From Xylaria sp. FL1777 (lineage: Eukaryota > Ascomycota > Sordariomycetes > Xylariales > Xylariaceae), in assembly GCA_022578965.1 (NCBI GenBank), contig MU400612.1, positions 1 through 64,000 of the forward strand: a stretch of 64,000 nt of DNA, written 5' to 3'. The translations under genes and the position numbers were made by a program. Below, piece after piece: positions 13,654 through 26,772 of this stretch. The notes beneath the pieces were generated by a model. It did not search any database and was not told the origin of the DNA. It worked only from the letters and a program-made list of their open reading frames with translations. The first letter of the stretch is position 1, and every line of letters starts with the position of its first letter.

Positions 13654-16600
13654 CTAATAGTAGGACCCAGGGTATGGCTGGGGCTGAGCGGAGTGGGATG
13701 TGGAATATTGAGATGCCATATCAGGGTAGGTATTTGGCCAGCCCGCGTAAGGATTACCGGGAGGTCCTTGAGAATGTTGTGCGATGGGATTGAACGGGCT
13801 TGGGCCGGGGGCTTGATATGTTGCTGGAGGAGGCTCGTATGATCCACTAGAGCCCGGACGGAGGGGCGAATTTCGGTAAGTGGTAGAGGTCTGAGTAACT
13901 GCACGAGCAGCGCCAGCATATGGACTAACAGGTCGGCCAGTGACACCAGGTGAGTCTCGTCCTGAGTACTGGTAGGGCGTATAATCCGACGATGTGGGAC
14001 GAGTATGTCCGCGGGATGATTGCTGTTCGTTTTGCGTTCTCCATTCAGAGAAACTTGGTACGTCGGTTTCACGTACAAGCTGCACCATGCGTTCAGGCTT
14101 AAACCGATGTGCATGGAAAGTATCAGCGGGAGGAATTAACCCTAGAAGGAATGTGATATCTCGTGGAATTGGGATTGTCGTCCCCGAGGCCGTTGTTCCG
14201 CCTTGTCGGCGTTGCTGGTCAAGACGGCGACCCGCAGCACCCTTAAGCGGAGAAACTCCTCTAGCTATCTTACGGGGTGGGTTGTAATCATCCGCCTCGT
14301 CAATCTGGAACGGCCGTTTCGGCGAATTCAAGTTACCTGTATTGACCGGGAGGAGCTGTGGCCGTGGGCTTCGTTCGATTTGGGCAGTAGGTTGTGGTGT
14401 ATCCCGAATAGAAGATGAGGCATCTTCAACAGATTGGAAAATGGCTGCCTTGGGATGCATTTGTTGTGCGGGAGAAACAATAACTCGGGCGGTAATAGGG
14501 TTGAATCTTTCCGTGGCAAATCTAGCGGCGAATGGCGATATACTGGTCTCATCGGGGAACAGCTCAGCCATCTGTTTCTCGAGCTCTTGTACTTGAGCTA
14601 ATTCGCCATATCGAGCCTCATAAGCGTGGAAATATGCGTAGAGCGGTTTCAGTTTAGGGGTTAATTCGGGCTTTTCTTTGAATCGTTTCACTGTTTGAGA
14701 GAAAACAACTCGAGCATCTGCGTAAAATGTTAGTAGAACTATATGGCGTTTGAAAAGCAAAACTTACTTGTGAAGTCGCGTCTCGCATGCAGGTGCTTGA
14801 GATACTCGACGAAGAAATACTCAGAATCCGGGAATAGCCTGGATCCACGTTCAAAGATTTTGGTTGCAACTACATCTTGATAAACATCCCACTCGATGTG
14901 AGCTATCGCAATGTAGACTTCACTAGTAAGGCGACCTTTCCCGCGTGCCTCGGTGAAAATTCCCCGTAGCCCAGTAGGTGGTGAGCTTTTGCCCTGTCCT
15001 TGAAATCGCCTGAACGCTCGTGCCAGGGCAATCCAAAGATATGATATCTGCTGTGAGAGCATTTGGATTTGAACCGCGAATCCATCTTGCACTGCTTTGA
15101 TCCTGTCTTGTTTCGATATACTGGAAGTGGGATTTTCTTTAATTTCTCCTTCATCATCGTCTTCATCACCACCAACAGTTTCACTTGCGGCTGGCTCCAT
15201 TGTAGCGTCCTCCTTAATCTTTGTTACTGCTGAAGATTCCTTTTCTTTCAGTTTCTTGATCATTTCATACAATGTGTCAAGAACTTTGTCATACGGTGCC
15301 CTCACAGCCTGCGCTAAAGCAGCCTTGGCGTGCTCATCTTCACCGGCGCGTTGGGTCAGTTCAATGTAGTCAGCATGTTTGAGTGCTAGAAGAGCACTTT
15401 CGGGATTCGCGATGGCACCATCAACAAGGAACGAAAGCCCAACATCCTTTCCGTCTTTGACAATGCCGTTCTCAAAACACCACTCTGCTGCATCAACCCA
15501 CATCTCAGGCCAAAATCGTAAAGCCATGAGAGCCTGCCTGTAAGCGTGTAGAATACGTTGTTGATAGGACACCAAATCCTCGGATCGAAGGACTAGTGGG
15601 TCATCCTTTTCCCAGGCAATCCAGGCCTTCCAGAGCTTAACTTGCTCGAGATATTCTTGATCGCCGTCAAAGCCAGGTATAGGTGGGAGACGAGGCAAGG
15701 CTGTCTTTTTGAGTCCACGCGTGATGTTCTCCAAGGCTGTATTTGCGCTACGGGCCGTCATATACGCAGGGGAGCGCTCCTGAAGGTATTTCCGACCCTA
15801 TAGACAATTAGTTATGCAATGTCCGAGTTAGTCAAGATGGGTTGCACTGACAGTCATCTTATTTAAGCCTAACTCAAATTGATCGTACTCCTTCCAGAAG
15901 ACATTCAGATTGGCCATGGGGATGCAAATAGCACGTTGATACGCCTTGCGAAGGATATCCATCTTTTGCTGGTCTTGCCAGCTTGTGCCGCCTAGCTGAC
16001 CAGGGCCGTTCTTGATGAAGGCGATATAGTCCTGCCATATGGCTCCTGCATCTCTATCGTGGCCAATATTATTAAGAACAAACTCATAAGTGTGGCTAAC
16101 TACTTGACGAGCCTGGCCAGTAGGGTCGTTGAGATCATTTTTTCGACGAACGTAGTTCAAGTACACTGTCCAAAGCGGCACATGGGGTATGTTGAAAAGA
16201 GTGCGGGCGAAAAGTTCCTCTGCCGGCTTAAATCTATCTAGACTCAACTCCATTTCCACATATGCGATCCAGACCTCAGCCTAGAATAGGTTAGTGTGGC
16301 GTCTTATTGAGAACAAGACTGACTGAATGACTTACAGCCTGTGGAAAGAGCTCGAGGAAGCGCTCATATGTGTGTCTAGTATCCTCAATCTTGTGTCGGC
16401 GTTTTTGTTCCTCGATAAGCGCAAACCAGGCTTCGATGTCGCCTCTTGGGTCCTCTTTAATGCGATCTTCGAGCATACCAACCACATCTGTTGGGAGTCT
16501 CGACTTTGCGTTAACACCACTAACTGCAGGATGTTCCGTCGCAGTACTGATCTGGCTGGTATTTGGGGTAGCCGCATCCTGGGCTGTGGTGGTTTGCTGT

Positions 16601-17046
16601 AATGGAGAATGGGTAAAGGCGCGGGGTTGTGCTATGGCCTGGGCAGCCTTGGGAGGGTTGGGCGGAGGAGTAGGACCTTCGTCTTCATCGTCGGATGATC
16701 CCACTATGAAACCTCCGGCGGTCTTGGGCTTCTTCGGACGAAATGGTGCGGTGGCAGGGTCGCGCTCTTCGCTAACAGGGAGGGCTGGTGTAACAACGGA
16801 TTCTGGATTGTACGGGGTTGATGTGAGCTCGACGGATTCAGGATCGTACTCTTCGTCCATGTCAGCAGCATCTTCAGAGCCGCCAGAGTTCAGACCGCCT
16901 TGCGTGGCATCAGGATACTGCTCTTCCTGGTCACCAGATTCCACGTTCGAGTCGTTGGTCTCAGTATTGCCAGGCGCTCCATCGTCGGTCCATGGAGCAT
17001 TGCCACTCATTTGGGCGTTTGCAGTATCCGCACTTTCGGAAGCCAT
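13654..17046 (-). CDS. rna14: mRNA 3'-end processing protein RNA14 (CstF-77 homologue), 1077 aa, 4 exons
   Basis: Scaffold of cleavage factor IA, which acts with RNA15, PCF11 and CLP1 in pre-mRNA cleavage and polyadenylation in the nucleus. Exons on the minus strand: 16336-17046, 15852-16280, 14768-15797, 13654-14717; introns 55, 54 and 50 nt. The acidic, disordered N-terminus (about 1-170) is followed by HAT (half-a-TPR) helical repeats with typical motifs such as EDTRHTYERFLELFP, VWIAYVEMEL, PLWTVYLNYV, FWKEYDQFE, ILHAYRQALM and YFFVEYLKHLHARRDF. A Pro/Gly/Ser/Tyr-rich tail follows, after a conserved IPRDITFLLGLIPPA segment that probably corresponds to the monkeytail region binding RNA15. 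The start is the ATG at 17046; the upstream in-frame codon at 17061 is TTG. Length matches filamentous-fungal RNA14 proteins. Confidence 0.95.
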
Positions 17047-18485
17047 TGTCGCGGCTGGCAAAACGGTGTCGTGATGGCTGGTGGGCGGCGCGTTAAGGTG
17101 TGACTGAGTGATTCGATACAGGGTTCGTGGGATGGATCAACAACGGACAAGAAGGTTGGCGATTTGTAAGGTCAGTCACGCACGATGCAACGAGAAGATG
17201 GGGTTGGCCAACAATGGCGCCGGCTTGTTTGTGGATGATCTGGGGATTAAGGACGGCACGCGGCACGGGAATCAAGTGGCGCGATAAAATAAAAACCTCG
17301 AGGCCGAGAAGGTCACGAGCAGCTCTAAAGCTGGGGAAGCTTAATCACAATTAGCGCCAGCTGGTCATGCCTGTTCAAGCGGCTGGGTGTGAATATGGTG
17401 GGTGAGAAAAAACGAGCGATAACTATTTTGCCACTTTCTTGCAGCGCCAAAGAAACTGGGGTGATTATCACGACAATGGAGGAGGTTGAGGGTGGGAATG
17501 GCAATTCACCACTACAAGGAAAAGTCAGGCTAGATACCTACTTTGCTTCGCTGATACTCGATCAAAGGGAAAGGTTGAATGCGAGACTAACCTAGAATAG
17601 GCTTGGCGCGGCTCAAGGGCAATGGACCTATCAGCTTACGAAGTATCCACAATAGCTCTTCTGTTTTCGTGCAATGGTACCTGCCTGTACTAGGTCGCCT
17701 TATTAGGTAAGCTGTTGCAACAGGTGTCTCGTTGTCCAATTTACCTACCTTTTACCCTGGCCTATTAATACTAGTTATAGACAATGAAATTTCCTATTTA
17801 CTGTGATGCTCTAGGTTATTATGACATAGAAAACAATTACGCCACATCTTATTTCTTTATTGTATTGCACAATAAATTGAAGTAGTACTATTTGTGTGAT
17901 TACCAAGTGTGCATATCTTGCCTTGAAAGCAGCAGATTAAGCTTTTATTTTCAGAGCTTGCAAAGAGGTACCTAGATTTACCCACAAATAATCAACACAA
18001 TTAACAATGCATATCTGACAACAAATCCCTCCATTGAAATAATCTTTGGAGGCTACCTAGGTAGCTTTTCCACATTAAATCTCCTTCGATCTTACGCACG
18101 ATTGGTTGATAGCCAACTGGGATTAGAAATCAATGTTTAAAGCCCGTGCATGTTGACCATGAAATAATAGCTTCCCCCTAGCATATCGCATCGCGCGGCC
18201 ATATATATGAGGAAACAGTTGGAGACGTTAGGTTAAAGCACGATTCTCTATATCTATGCGCACGCAGACATGTCCAGCTGTTTAAATACAACTGAAGAAC
18301 TTACCGCTATCAAAGATGTTAACCCTAATTCACAGGTCTTCATGTCGCTAATTTATGTGGATTAAAAAAGAGAAGAGAAAATTGTTAATCCTTTCCATGC
18401 ATTCTATGTTGTTCTATTCTAAACCGTAAGAAATACTCATAATGCAGAACTAAACAAGCCATATGCTCATCGGCCACACAGATGT
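17047..18485. other. Intergenic region between RNA14 and lipoxygenase genes
   Basis: Contains the RNA14 promoter (17047 to about 17400) and then AT-rich sequence with TAGGTA/TACCTA words and the palindrome GCTACCTAGGTAGC at about 18053-18066. No coding sequence supported. Confidence 0.6.
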
Positions 18486-20410
18486 TCACACCACACTCCA
18501 GTAAGGAGCCCAGTTGGGGTCGAGGACATTCCACATGAAAGGCATGCCCCGGTTCAGGCCGTCCTTGTCGAACGTGCGGGCGCGAACCTCCTTGCTAAAG
18601 GCATCCATGGAGCTCTTGAACTTCTTCGCGGCGGTGTAGGTCTGCGGGTTCATCTTGCTCAGCATCGCCTCGTCCTCGAACATGTACGAGATGGTCTCGT
18701 TGGTGTCTCTCCACATGGCGCGGTTGGCAGCAGCGTACGTGACGACCTGCCACACGGCTCCCTCGGGTGTGGGCATGAACGCCATGATGTCCTCTACGCC
18801 CTTTTCTATGGGGATCGGTTGTCGGAAGCCAGCGGGCGCAAAGGGGAGCGAGGTAGTGTCACCGATGGCGCCGTTTGTGCTCATAACGCCGTGAACGACA
18901 CCTCCCAGATAAGCCTGGTGGGTTAGGACGTCGATGAGGGTGCGTCGGGTGGTGATGCTATTGGGGAAGTCGTACACCTTGGCGACGTCGGTCTCACGTT
19001 GCCAGGCTTGCAGTTCGGGATCTTGAGCCACCGCTTTATCGTTAGGATAATAGGAGTTGATAAACTCGGTCATGAAATCCCGGATGGCCTCGACAACAAC
19101 TGAGGCATCCTCGTAGAAGGGGAAAGACTTCAACTCAGGGCCATAGGGGCTGTTGATAAGGCCCTGGTTCTCGAGGAATGTGCGGTAGTAGTTGGCCTGG
19201 AAGTTGGCGGTCTCTCCGGAGGAATAGACCTGGTTTGCCCACGTGCGACCTGACAAACTCGTCCAAGCATAGTACTGCGGGCCGGCGTCCGGGCCGGATC
19301 CAGATAATACGCCGGCTTCAAGAAGAGGTCGGATATTCCAAGGTGTCTTCTCGACTGTAGATTATATGTTAGCCAAATGCCAAAGATGTGCACCTGGAAT
19401 TTTTAAGAGAGAGGGGAATCGTACTTCGATTCATGATGACTAGAACAGGATGGTTGTCACTTAAAGTCCGGATAGCGGCTAGGTATGGAGCCTCTGCAGC
19501 CGAGTGCGACTGAGTGATGTGAGCCCAGGTTGTATGCCACCCATCATTTTGATTCAAGAACATCTTCGCAAGCATCCAGTCGTTCGGCGTATCCTTGGGC
19601 GTGTAGACCAGGGCGGAGTTCTCTCTGCCTTTGACGAGAGGTCGAACAGCCAGCGGAAGAAAGTCGCCAGATTTAGGGTCAATGTAAAAGTACCCTTGGC
19701 ATCCAGCTCCAAACTTAGTAGTTAAGTCAAGCTCCTTCATCTCACTGAAGTCTTCAAGAAAGAGACGACCTTGCGCCTGGAGTTGGTCAAGAGAGAGTCC
19801 GGTTATCGCGGCAGCATCGTCGACAGGGAAGAGCAGCTCATCACTGGGTTTTACTCGTTTGATTCTATAGGGGCTGGCAGACAATCGGATCATAGAGAAC
19901 ATCCGGTCGTCGGTAAAATTGGTCAGCATACCCGGGAACGGTCCATCTGGGAAGGCTTCTGGCCATTGACCATTGTATAGATTGGCATAGTCCTCTAATT
20001 TTTGGAATCCGCCTTTCTGTGTAGAAGTTTAGCAGTTTGGGTCCAAGAACTTATCATATTATATATGAACTCACCGACTTAATGGCCTCGAGGGCGATCG
20101 GGCTTTCCCTAGTAGTTGCTTCAGATATCTTCAAAATCGGAGGCATCCATGTTTCTAGATCTTTGGCTATCGTCTTATTGGCAAGCGTTCCTGTGGGATA
20201 ATAAGCGACACCCATAGGAAACTCTGAGTATAGCCATCCCTTTCGTTTCACCTCTATCGCTGCGGCTCTAGCGCGAGGGTTGCGGTCCAACTTCGGCAGG
20301 GTGTAAGAGTCGTCGCTACGGGCATTCTCGAGACGGCGTTCTGTGAGGGCGGGAGAGGCTTGAACAACCGTCGTCGCAAGTAAAACACTTGCTAGAATTG
20401 ACCTGATCAT
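18486..20410 (-). CDS. Secreted lipoxygenase (fungal manganese/iron LOX family), 598 aa, 3 exons
   Basis: Dioxygenase of polyunsaturated fatty acids such as linoleate, giving hydroperoxides. Exons on the minus strand: 20075-20410, 19425-20016, 18486-19354. The N-terminus is a signal peptide (hydrophobic core SILASVLLATTVV, cleavage near residue 19), so the enzyme is secreted, as known fungal Mn-LOXs are. The catalytic domain contains WMLAKMFLNQND (about 259-270), then metal-ligand histidines H278 and H283 (WAHITQSH), RTLSDNHP, a third ligand H464 (VVHGVMS) and the C-terminal residue V598. Two points are atypical of the characterised Mn-LOXs: the first two His are five residues apart, not four, and the residue four after H464 is Ser468 rather than Asn (Asn470 is nearby). 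The family is secure; metal and regiospecificity are open. Confidence 0.92.
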
Positions 20411-23400
20411 CTTGGTCAGGAAACTCCGCCCGTATTATCAGAACAATATGTTATGGCAACGGGTATAGAAGTCTCAAGCGTTTGATGGACGATGGAGTCA
20501 CTCAAAAACGAGGATAGGGTAAGCGAGTGATGCTTTATAATATACTCGTTTAACCTATTTTGTTTCACTCGTAGAGAGGCATAAGCTTTTCACTACATAG
20601 TTATTCTTACTCACACATACGTACTATCGATGCAATACATTTGGAAGTTCGAATACAACGCAATGATGATTTGAGTGCATGATAGAATTTGAAATTCCTA
20701 CGATACGTGCTGAAGAGGATACTTCGTATATTGCTTGGCAAGTAAACTGAGTCTATCTTCGATCACTTTACCTAGTAACTAACAGCCTTATCGATCAAGC
20801 CTTCCCTAACGCCGGCATATTCCATTCATTTAGGGACTGGAGAATGCATTAGACTGGGGGTCTTTCCGTATAATCCTTCCGTTGTTCACACCCACTTTCG
20901 GCAACAAGAGCGGTTGATCACTACTTCACGAAGGTTGTTAGTATGGGTAGATTACAAATATGCAACAAACTACGGAGTACTTAGTATACTTACTCTCCCG
21001 GTGCTAGAGCATTTCTTGGCTTTGCTATGCCACATCCCGCGAGAATAAGCTCTTGTCTAACGATGTTCCGTCCCAACCAGGGTACTCATAGATCCAGCCA
21101 ATCAGCGATAACTTGGACAGGGAATCTACTTAGTAGTTAGTAGTTATCCAAAACTACCGTACTATGAGGTAGACAATACTTCTTGCGATGACCTTCTTTA
21201 AAAAAAATAGGCAGCTGTGAAAATGAGACCTGAACTGTTGAATGAGCTAACTTGGGTATTTATTTTCAATATGTTTAGTTTTATTCTAGTTGTCTTAAAG
21301 TATTTGTTAGTGAGCCTGAACCTGGTAAACTAGACCGAGTTACATGGGAGAAAAGCTGTCCCTAGGATCCCTGCTAGAAATATACGTACATCGGCATCCA
21401 TTGCATGCCGGCTAACTTAACGGTGTTAGTGTAGATATTCGGGACTTTACAGCGGTAAGCTTACCACAGCGCCTAGATTGTGCTCCACCTTCGGAGTTTT
21501 TGGTTGCTCCTGACAGCCAAGACCAGGCATGTTTTAGGAAGAACACTGAGCCTGAAGGGTAGATATTATGCAATATGATGAAGACTATGAGAGAGATGTT
21601 GGAATATTGGATCCCGATATAAGAACAGGAAAAGATAATTAAAAGAAGTCTCTCGCAATTGTGTATCTACATACAGCCTTATGTTGAGTACTAGTGTAAC
21701 GGGGTATTATGTAGTATAACTTTTACTGGGATTTCGCTCACACCAAGCCAACCTGTAGCTCTCCCGTAGTATTGGAGAATGATTTTTCATGAAAAGACGA
21801 GATTCCTGGCAAAAACCAGTTGAAATCTAGAACGGCGTGGATGAGTTTAGCAAGTCCGATATCATACAGTCCGCCGACATTCCATTCCTGGCATGGCTCC
21901 GCCATCTTATGTGCAGCAGAGTTATGGCTGCTGCATCTTGGTGCCATGACTTTCGTATAATAATTTGCCGGATGGTCGGATCATGACCGGGCAGACCTGA
22001 CCGACACTAAAAGGTCTGTGTGTATCGTAGCGACAACATTATGGCTAGCATACCATTGAAAAAGACGACAGACTACATAGGTTATGATGTGTGGAATGAC
22101 CGGGTACAGGTAGAGCTTCATTAGAAACCTTCGCGATATAAGACGCAATGAGCCGTGATTATCGGTTACAGACTCAGTTGGCTGCTACCTGCACGCCAAT
22201 TCGGGTAGCTTGAACAGCTATCGATAATCTGATTCGTGATAGCACGATCAAGGTTCATCGGCTTGGATGTATTCTTTCTGCAATTGAGAAAAATCTACAT
22301 CGTATGCGCAGCAGGAAAGGCGCATTGGGAACCTTGCAGTAGCGGTATAGAGTATATGTGAGTAATGTCCGATCTAAACTAGCCTAGAGCTCTTATCTTT
22401 CGACCATTCTACCCTGCTGAGAGGTTTGGATTGGTTTCCTTTTGAACTCGGCTGAGATTATTTAGTAGTTTATCGATTGTAGATACTTCGTAAATATTCG
22501 GAGTCTGCCCAGGATATCAGGCAAAGACGAACAAGTACTTACCACCGCAGGGGGAAGGGTGGGATTTCGAATCTCAGTAGCGCTAGTATATACTGATTGG
22601 GTTGTTATCTTAGGTGCAATTCTTAATACCCACATTTACCTACGCCATCCTTTTCAGTCATACAAAGAGAATTGTTATTTTTAATGAGATGAATAAATCC
22701 TATGGGAACTGGCTAATAAGCTCGTCGTAAATTTTAGGCTTGTCTGGGCACGATATTTAAACAGGCCTGGTGCAAGTGCCGAGTACGCAGTAAGCATCGG
22801 CTATCTTGCAGGATCATCGCAAAAAGACGAATATTTTGGGACTGTATACATACCTAGCAAAATGCCGGTGTTTACCATAACACTCTTATTACCTACTTAT
22901 GATGCGACAGTAGGTATAGAATATATGTAAGCGTACGGACTTGAAGAAGTCATCTTGTATAATAGCACACACAAGCATAGTATAAGTTAGCAGAGTTAAT
23001 TGGCTATCCTCGATCCTGGTGCACCGTACATGAAATTTTGATCTGGCTTCTAAAAATATCCCGAGGGGTTACAAGATGGAGTACGTAAGCCTAATCAACT
23101 CCCATTAATAAAATGCGTAGACTGACTTTGAGAATGCCGACCAGTACCATGGATGAAGAAGTTCAATGGGGAGGATACCTGGCCTATGCTATACTATCTT
23201 ATCTTATCGTTATACTACCGCACACATAGTCCTGCGGATGTTGTCTACAGCCTCAACCTACCCCGCTTTGTGAGTTGTGGCAGCTGCAACCACTGAACGC
23301 GGTCGTGGGGTAGTTTGGTACCTAGTTTGTATGTTGCGCGCCAGGAAAGCGCGTCCTATTGTTGAGCCGCCGCTATCAGACCCTCCCTACCTTCTCGGCC

Positions 23401-23651
23401 AGGGCCGGTCGCAACAAAACAAACCTCCAATCTCGATCAACAATATTTCAGTGCAGCACGCTTTGCGACGTCAGGTAACCTGTCACAATTCTTGCTCTAA
23501 ATATACCCACATCCATCAGTTCTCCCATCCCAGCTCTTATAGTTGCAGTTGCATCGACACAGCAGCCATATTCAACTCCGCATCTTGTTGCCAACGCTGC
23601 ATCCATTCTCTCTTGCATCTCCTTGTTGATCGTTGATTAGAATCGCGCAAG
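20411..23651. other. Gene-free stretch between lipoxygenase and ASF1 genes
   Basis: About 3.2 kb without a supportable gene. It includes the lipoxygenase promoter on the left and, from about 23400, the pyrimidine-rich promoter and leader of ASF1. The ORFs at 21738-21947 and 23277-23636 show no recognisable family features. Confidence 0.6.
20533..20539 (-). promoter_or_regulatory. TATA box of lipoxygenase gene
   Basis: Reads TATAAAG on the minus strand, about 123 bp upstream of the lipoxygenase ATG at 20410. Its position is plausible for a fungal core promoter; no experimental support. Confidence 0.45.
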
Positions 23652-24718
23652 ATGTCGGTTGTCTCTCTTCTTGGGGTCAACATTCTCAATAACCCCGCCA
23701 AGTTTACTGATAACTACGAATTGGAGATCACTTTTGAGTGTCTTGAGCAATTAGAGAAAGGTATGTGTCTAAAAGCAACGCGACTCCAGCCTTTCCAGTG
23801 CGCAACGTGACGCGAAAGACCGATACTAACTAATAACATGTAGATCTCGAGTGGAAGTTGACTTATGTTGGCTCTGCTACTTCGTAAGTCTTGCCGTGTG
23901 CGAATTTAACTGGTATCCGCGCTGGCGCAACCTGACACAACCCGAATCAGCGATCAATATGACCAGGAACTCGACTCTCTCCTCGTTGGACCTATCCCTG
24001 TCGGTGTCAACAAATTCATTTTCGAAGCTGATGCCCCAAAGACCACCCGCATTCCCGATGCAGACATACTCGGTGTTACTGTCATCCTGTTGACTTGCTC
24101 TTACGATGGCCGTGAATTCGTTCGCGTCGGCTACTACGTGAATAATGAATATGAGTCTGATGAACTCAACGCCGACCCCCCTGCGAAGCCTATCATCGAG
24201 AAGATTAGACGCAATGTTCTTGCTGAGAAGCCGAGAGTCACCCGCTTTGCCATTAAATGGTACGGTCATAATTCTATACGCCTACCTCTCTATCCATTAT
24301 TCTCTAACTTGACTTCAATAGGGACTCCGAAGCTTCTGCCCCTGCCGAATTCCCACCTGAGCAACCTGAAGCGGATCTCCAAGCCGACGAGGAAGAATAT
24401 GGAGCTGAGGAGCTGGACGAAGATGTCGAAGATGAGGCCGATGGCGTTGCGGACAAGACCGGCGAGAGCAGTGCTGTCGCCGCCGACGGCGATGCTGAGA
24501 TGGCCGGCGCCGAGGAGACTGGTGAAATTGGCGGCGAGGACGAGATGTCCGAAGATGGAAGCGTTGATCTCGAGAACGAGAGTGACGATGAATTGGAGGA
24601 GGATGTAGAGGGCGAGGCTGGAGCCCAAGGCGACGCGACCGAGGGCGGCGATGATGCCATGGAGGTAGACGACAACATGCCCGATGCGCCAAACCCTAAA
24701 GGCATTGCATCTCACTAA
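23652..24718 (+). CDS. asf1: Histone chaperone ASF1, 284 aa, 4 exons
   Basis: Binds the histone H3-H4 dimer and passes it to CAF-1 or HIR for nucleosome assembly in replication, transcription and silencing. Exons: 23652-23760, 23844-23883, 23951-24259, 24322-24718. The N-terminal immunoglobulin-like core (residues 1-155) is strongly conserved: [86 protein letters not shown] and the [13 protein letters not shown] segment. The tail (about 156-284) is very acidic (Glu/Asp runs), as in other fungal ASF1 proteins. The second exon is only 40 nt. The start ATG follows a pyrimidine-rich leader. Identification is firm. Confidence 0.97.
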
Positions 24719-26052
24719 GCCTTTACCATTCGGTTGGAAGAGAAAATTAGACATCACTAATAGCTCGTTTCAATAAGGAGCAATGGTTGGGTGACGTTTG
24801 AGGTTTTAGGCCGATATGGAGTCCTTGATATTGATACTAAAAGAAGTCAGATGGCCTCGGCGATACTTTGTGGAGTTCCAATAGATCTGCCCATTTCTTA
24901 GCAAATGCATACGATATCCTTAGAAATATGCGCTGATTTATCTTTCACTCTCATATATCCTTGAGCTATGAATCGGTGTATCACTGCTCAATACTTTATA
25001 TCCCCCGGGACATTTCACTAATTCTATACGTCCCTTTTTCTCCTAAGGCCTAAGCATGGTATGAAAGGTAGAAACTGCGATTCTCCCTCACGTCTTGCCA
25101 ATCAAATCATCAAAGTCAGCATGTATTATGTAGAACATTTGATCGATAATAAACAGATAAACTTGAATTGCACGGGCATTCCTATATGCCGGTTATTTGT
25201 CGCGCTATTTAACGCTACCTGGGTATTTAGGATTGTTGCGGGCTAGACATATATGGAATGAAGTGCTCCAAACTACTTAGGCAGGATCAAGTATGCATAT
25301 GGACATATGAGGTATTTCATGCTGTCTTCATTAGCTTACCGAAACACTATAGAAATGGCTCTAGTCGGGTGTCCCATCTCTGACGGGAAAATGATTCTAC
25401 TTTGGCTAGGTTGGTAATAGTGAGATCGAAGGTATACATAATGAGCATTACGTTCAGCTTGACTTAGGTACCTTGTACAGCACTAAAATACAGATTAGGT
25501 TAAGTTTAGGTATGTTAGGTATTTAAACATGACAGCGCGTTGTGTTTGGGTGGGATTTTTTTATTGTTCTGTCGTTAGATATCGCATACTTATTTCCAAT
25601 TCATTTCCATCTCATTATCTTCAATCGCATGCGTATACATGGTGCTTGATTTGAGTTACTCTATCAACGTTATCAAGGCTCATCTTCCCATGTTAGGTAA
25701 TACCTAGAGCTACTTACTCATTGCTTACCTACGGATTACCTCGGTACTAAGTACCAAGAGAAGTCAAGAACGTAACGCACTGTTTCAGTTACACGGACCA
25801 ATAAATTTCCAACACCCTGCGTTATAATTGCTATCGAAACATTGAAGCGATCTATAACAGCAATTAGAAGGATTCTCAGTCAAGAAGGTTAGGTAGCTTC
25901 CTGTGAAGCTCGGACCGGGCCGTCATGCCATCGCTAACAAACGCTAACAAACGGCGTCCGACAGGGGTCTTCTACGGAAACCGTTACCCTGGTCCAGCCA
26001 CATGTATTACCCCAGATTGTTGGAGATTCGGCCAGTAAGATGGCATCTATTA
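24719..26052. other. Gene-free stretch downstream of ASF1
   Basis: Contains the ASF1 3' flank and AT-rich sequence with repeated TAGGTA/TACCTA words (25480-25760). Nothing coding is supported. Confidence 0.6.
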
Positions 26053-26545
26053 GATATAATACGAATGCGGTTTTTCGGACCTGAAGAATTAATATCGGGA
26101 CCTAAATCTAAACCTAATTCGGTAGACGTCCAGCTCTACCTATTTCCCATAGAAAACGGTATAGCGTAAGATATTTTGTGGACACCAATAAAAATAACAG
26201 TTGGTTATACTCTTAAAGATGTTTCGCGCTAATAGTTTAAATGTACTGCGTAAGGTGCACTATAATATAGCAGTATTAATAAAGAGGGTGTGCTATAATA
26301 TAGTGGTATTAATAAGTAAGGTGCGCTATAATATAGCAATGTTAATTAATTTAGTTGCATACCTGTTTTTTTAGCTTAGTTCATGGGTAACCCTTGTAAA
26401 TACATGAGGTTACTTTACACCTCATACAAATACAGGTAAAGTAGGGAGGGACCCGCAGTACTTGTGGGGGGAGTTGCTGTATTGGGTTTAGGTTCAGGTC
26501 CCGATATCAATTCTTCAGGTCCGAAAAATCGCTTCGGATATAATA
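26053..26545. mobile_element. MITE of Mutator-like type with 9-bp target-site duplication
   Basis: The element is 26062-26536 (475 bp). It starts CGAA and ends TTCG, and carries long terminal inverted repeats: left 26062-26118, right 26483-26536, highly similar in opposite orientation (core TTTTTCGGACCTGAAGAATT, nearly perfect over more than 45 bp). It is flanked by a direct repeat GATATAATA at 26053-26061 and 26537-26545. A 9-bp duplication plus long TIRs is the hallmark of Mutator-like elements. There is no internal transposase; the interior holds a threefold tandem repeat. It ends 227 bp upstream of the start of the next gene, so it lies in that gene's promoter. Confidence 0.85.
26252..26347. 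repeat. Tandem repeat, three imperfect copies of about 33 bp
   Basis: Copies begin at 26252, 26285 and 26318. Each contains the core GCTATAATATAG or ACTATAATATAG followed by a TATTAAT-like end. The array lies inside the MITE. Confidence 0.8.
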
Positions 26546-26772
26546 CCGGTACTTTCAGTAACGGGCGCCCCCTGACCTAGGTAAGCTGCCAATGTATTCT
26601 ACAACCTCCCGAGGTCGGCAGACACCTTATAATCCCGTAGCTACCTCGATACCGGCCTTTTCTCGTTCTTTTTTGAGTTTGTTTTTATCATTTCATATTG
26701 GGTATCGTTTTGTTTTTAGATTGCTATTGCCCGAGATTGTGTGACGCGTAATCACATTGCTGAGAATTCAAC

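Noticed and set aside
24290..24757. Ser/Pro- and Arg/His-rich ORFs opposite the ASF1 tail
   Set aside because: They are the complement of the acidic Glu/Asp codons of ASF1.
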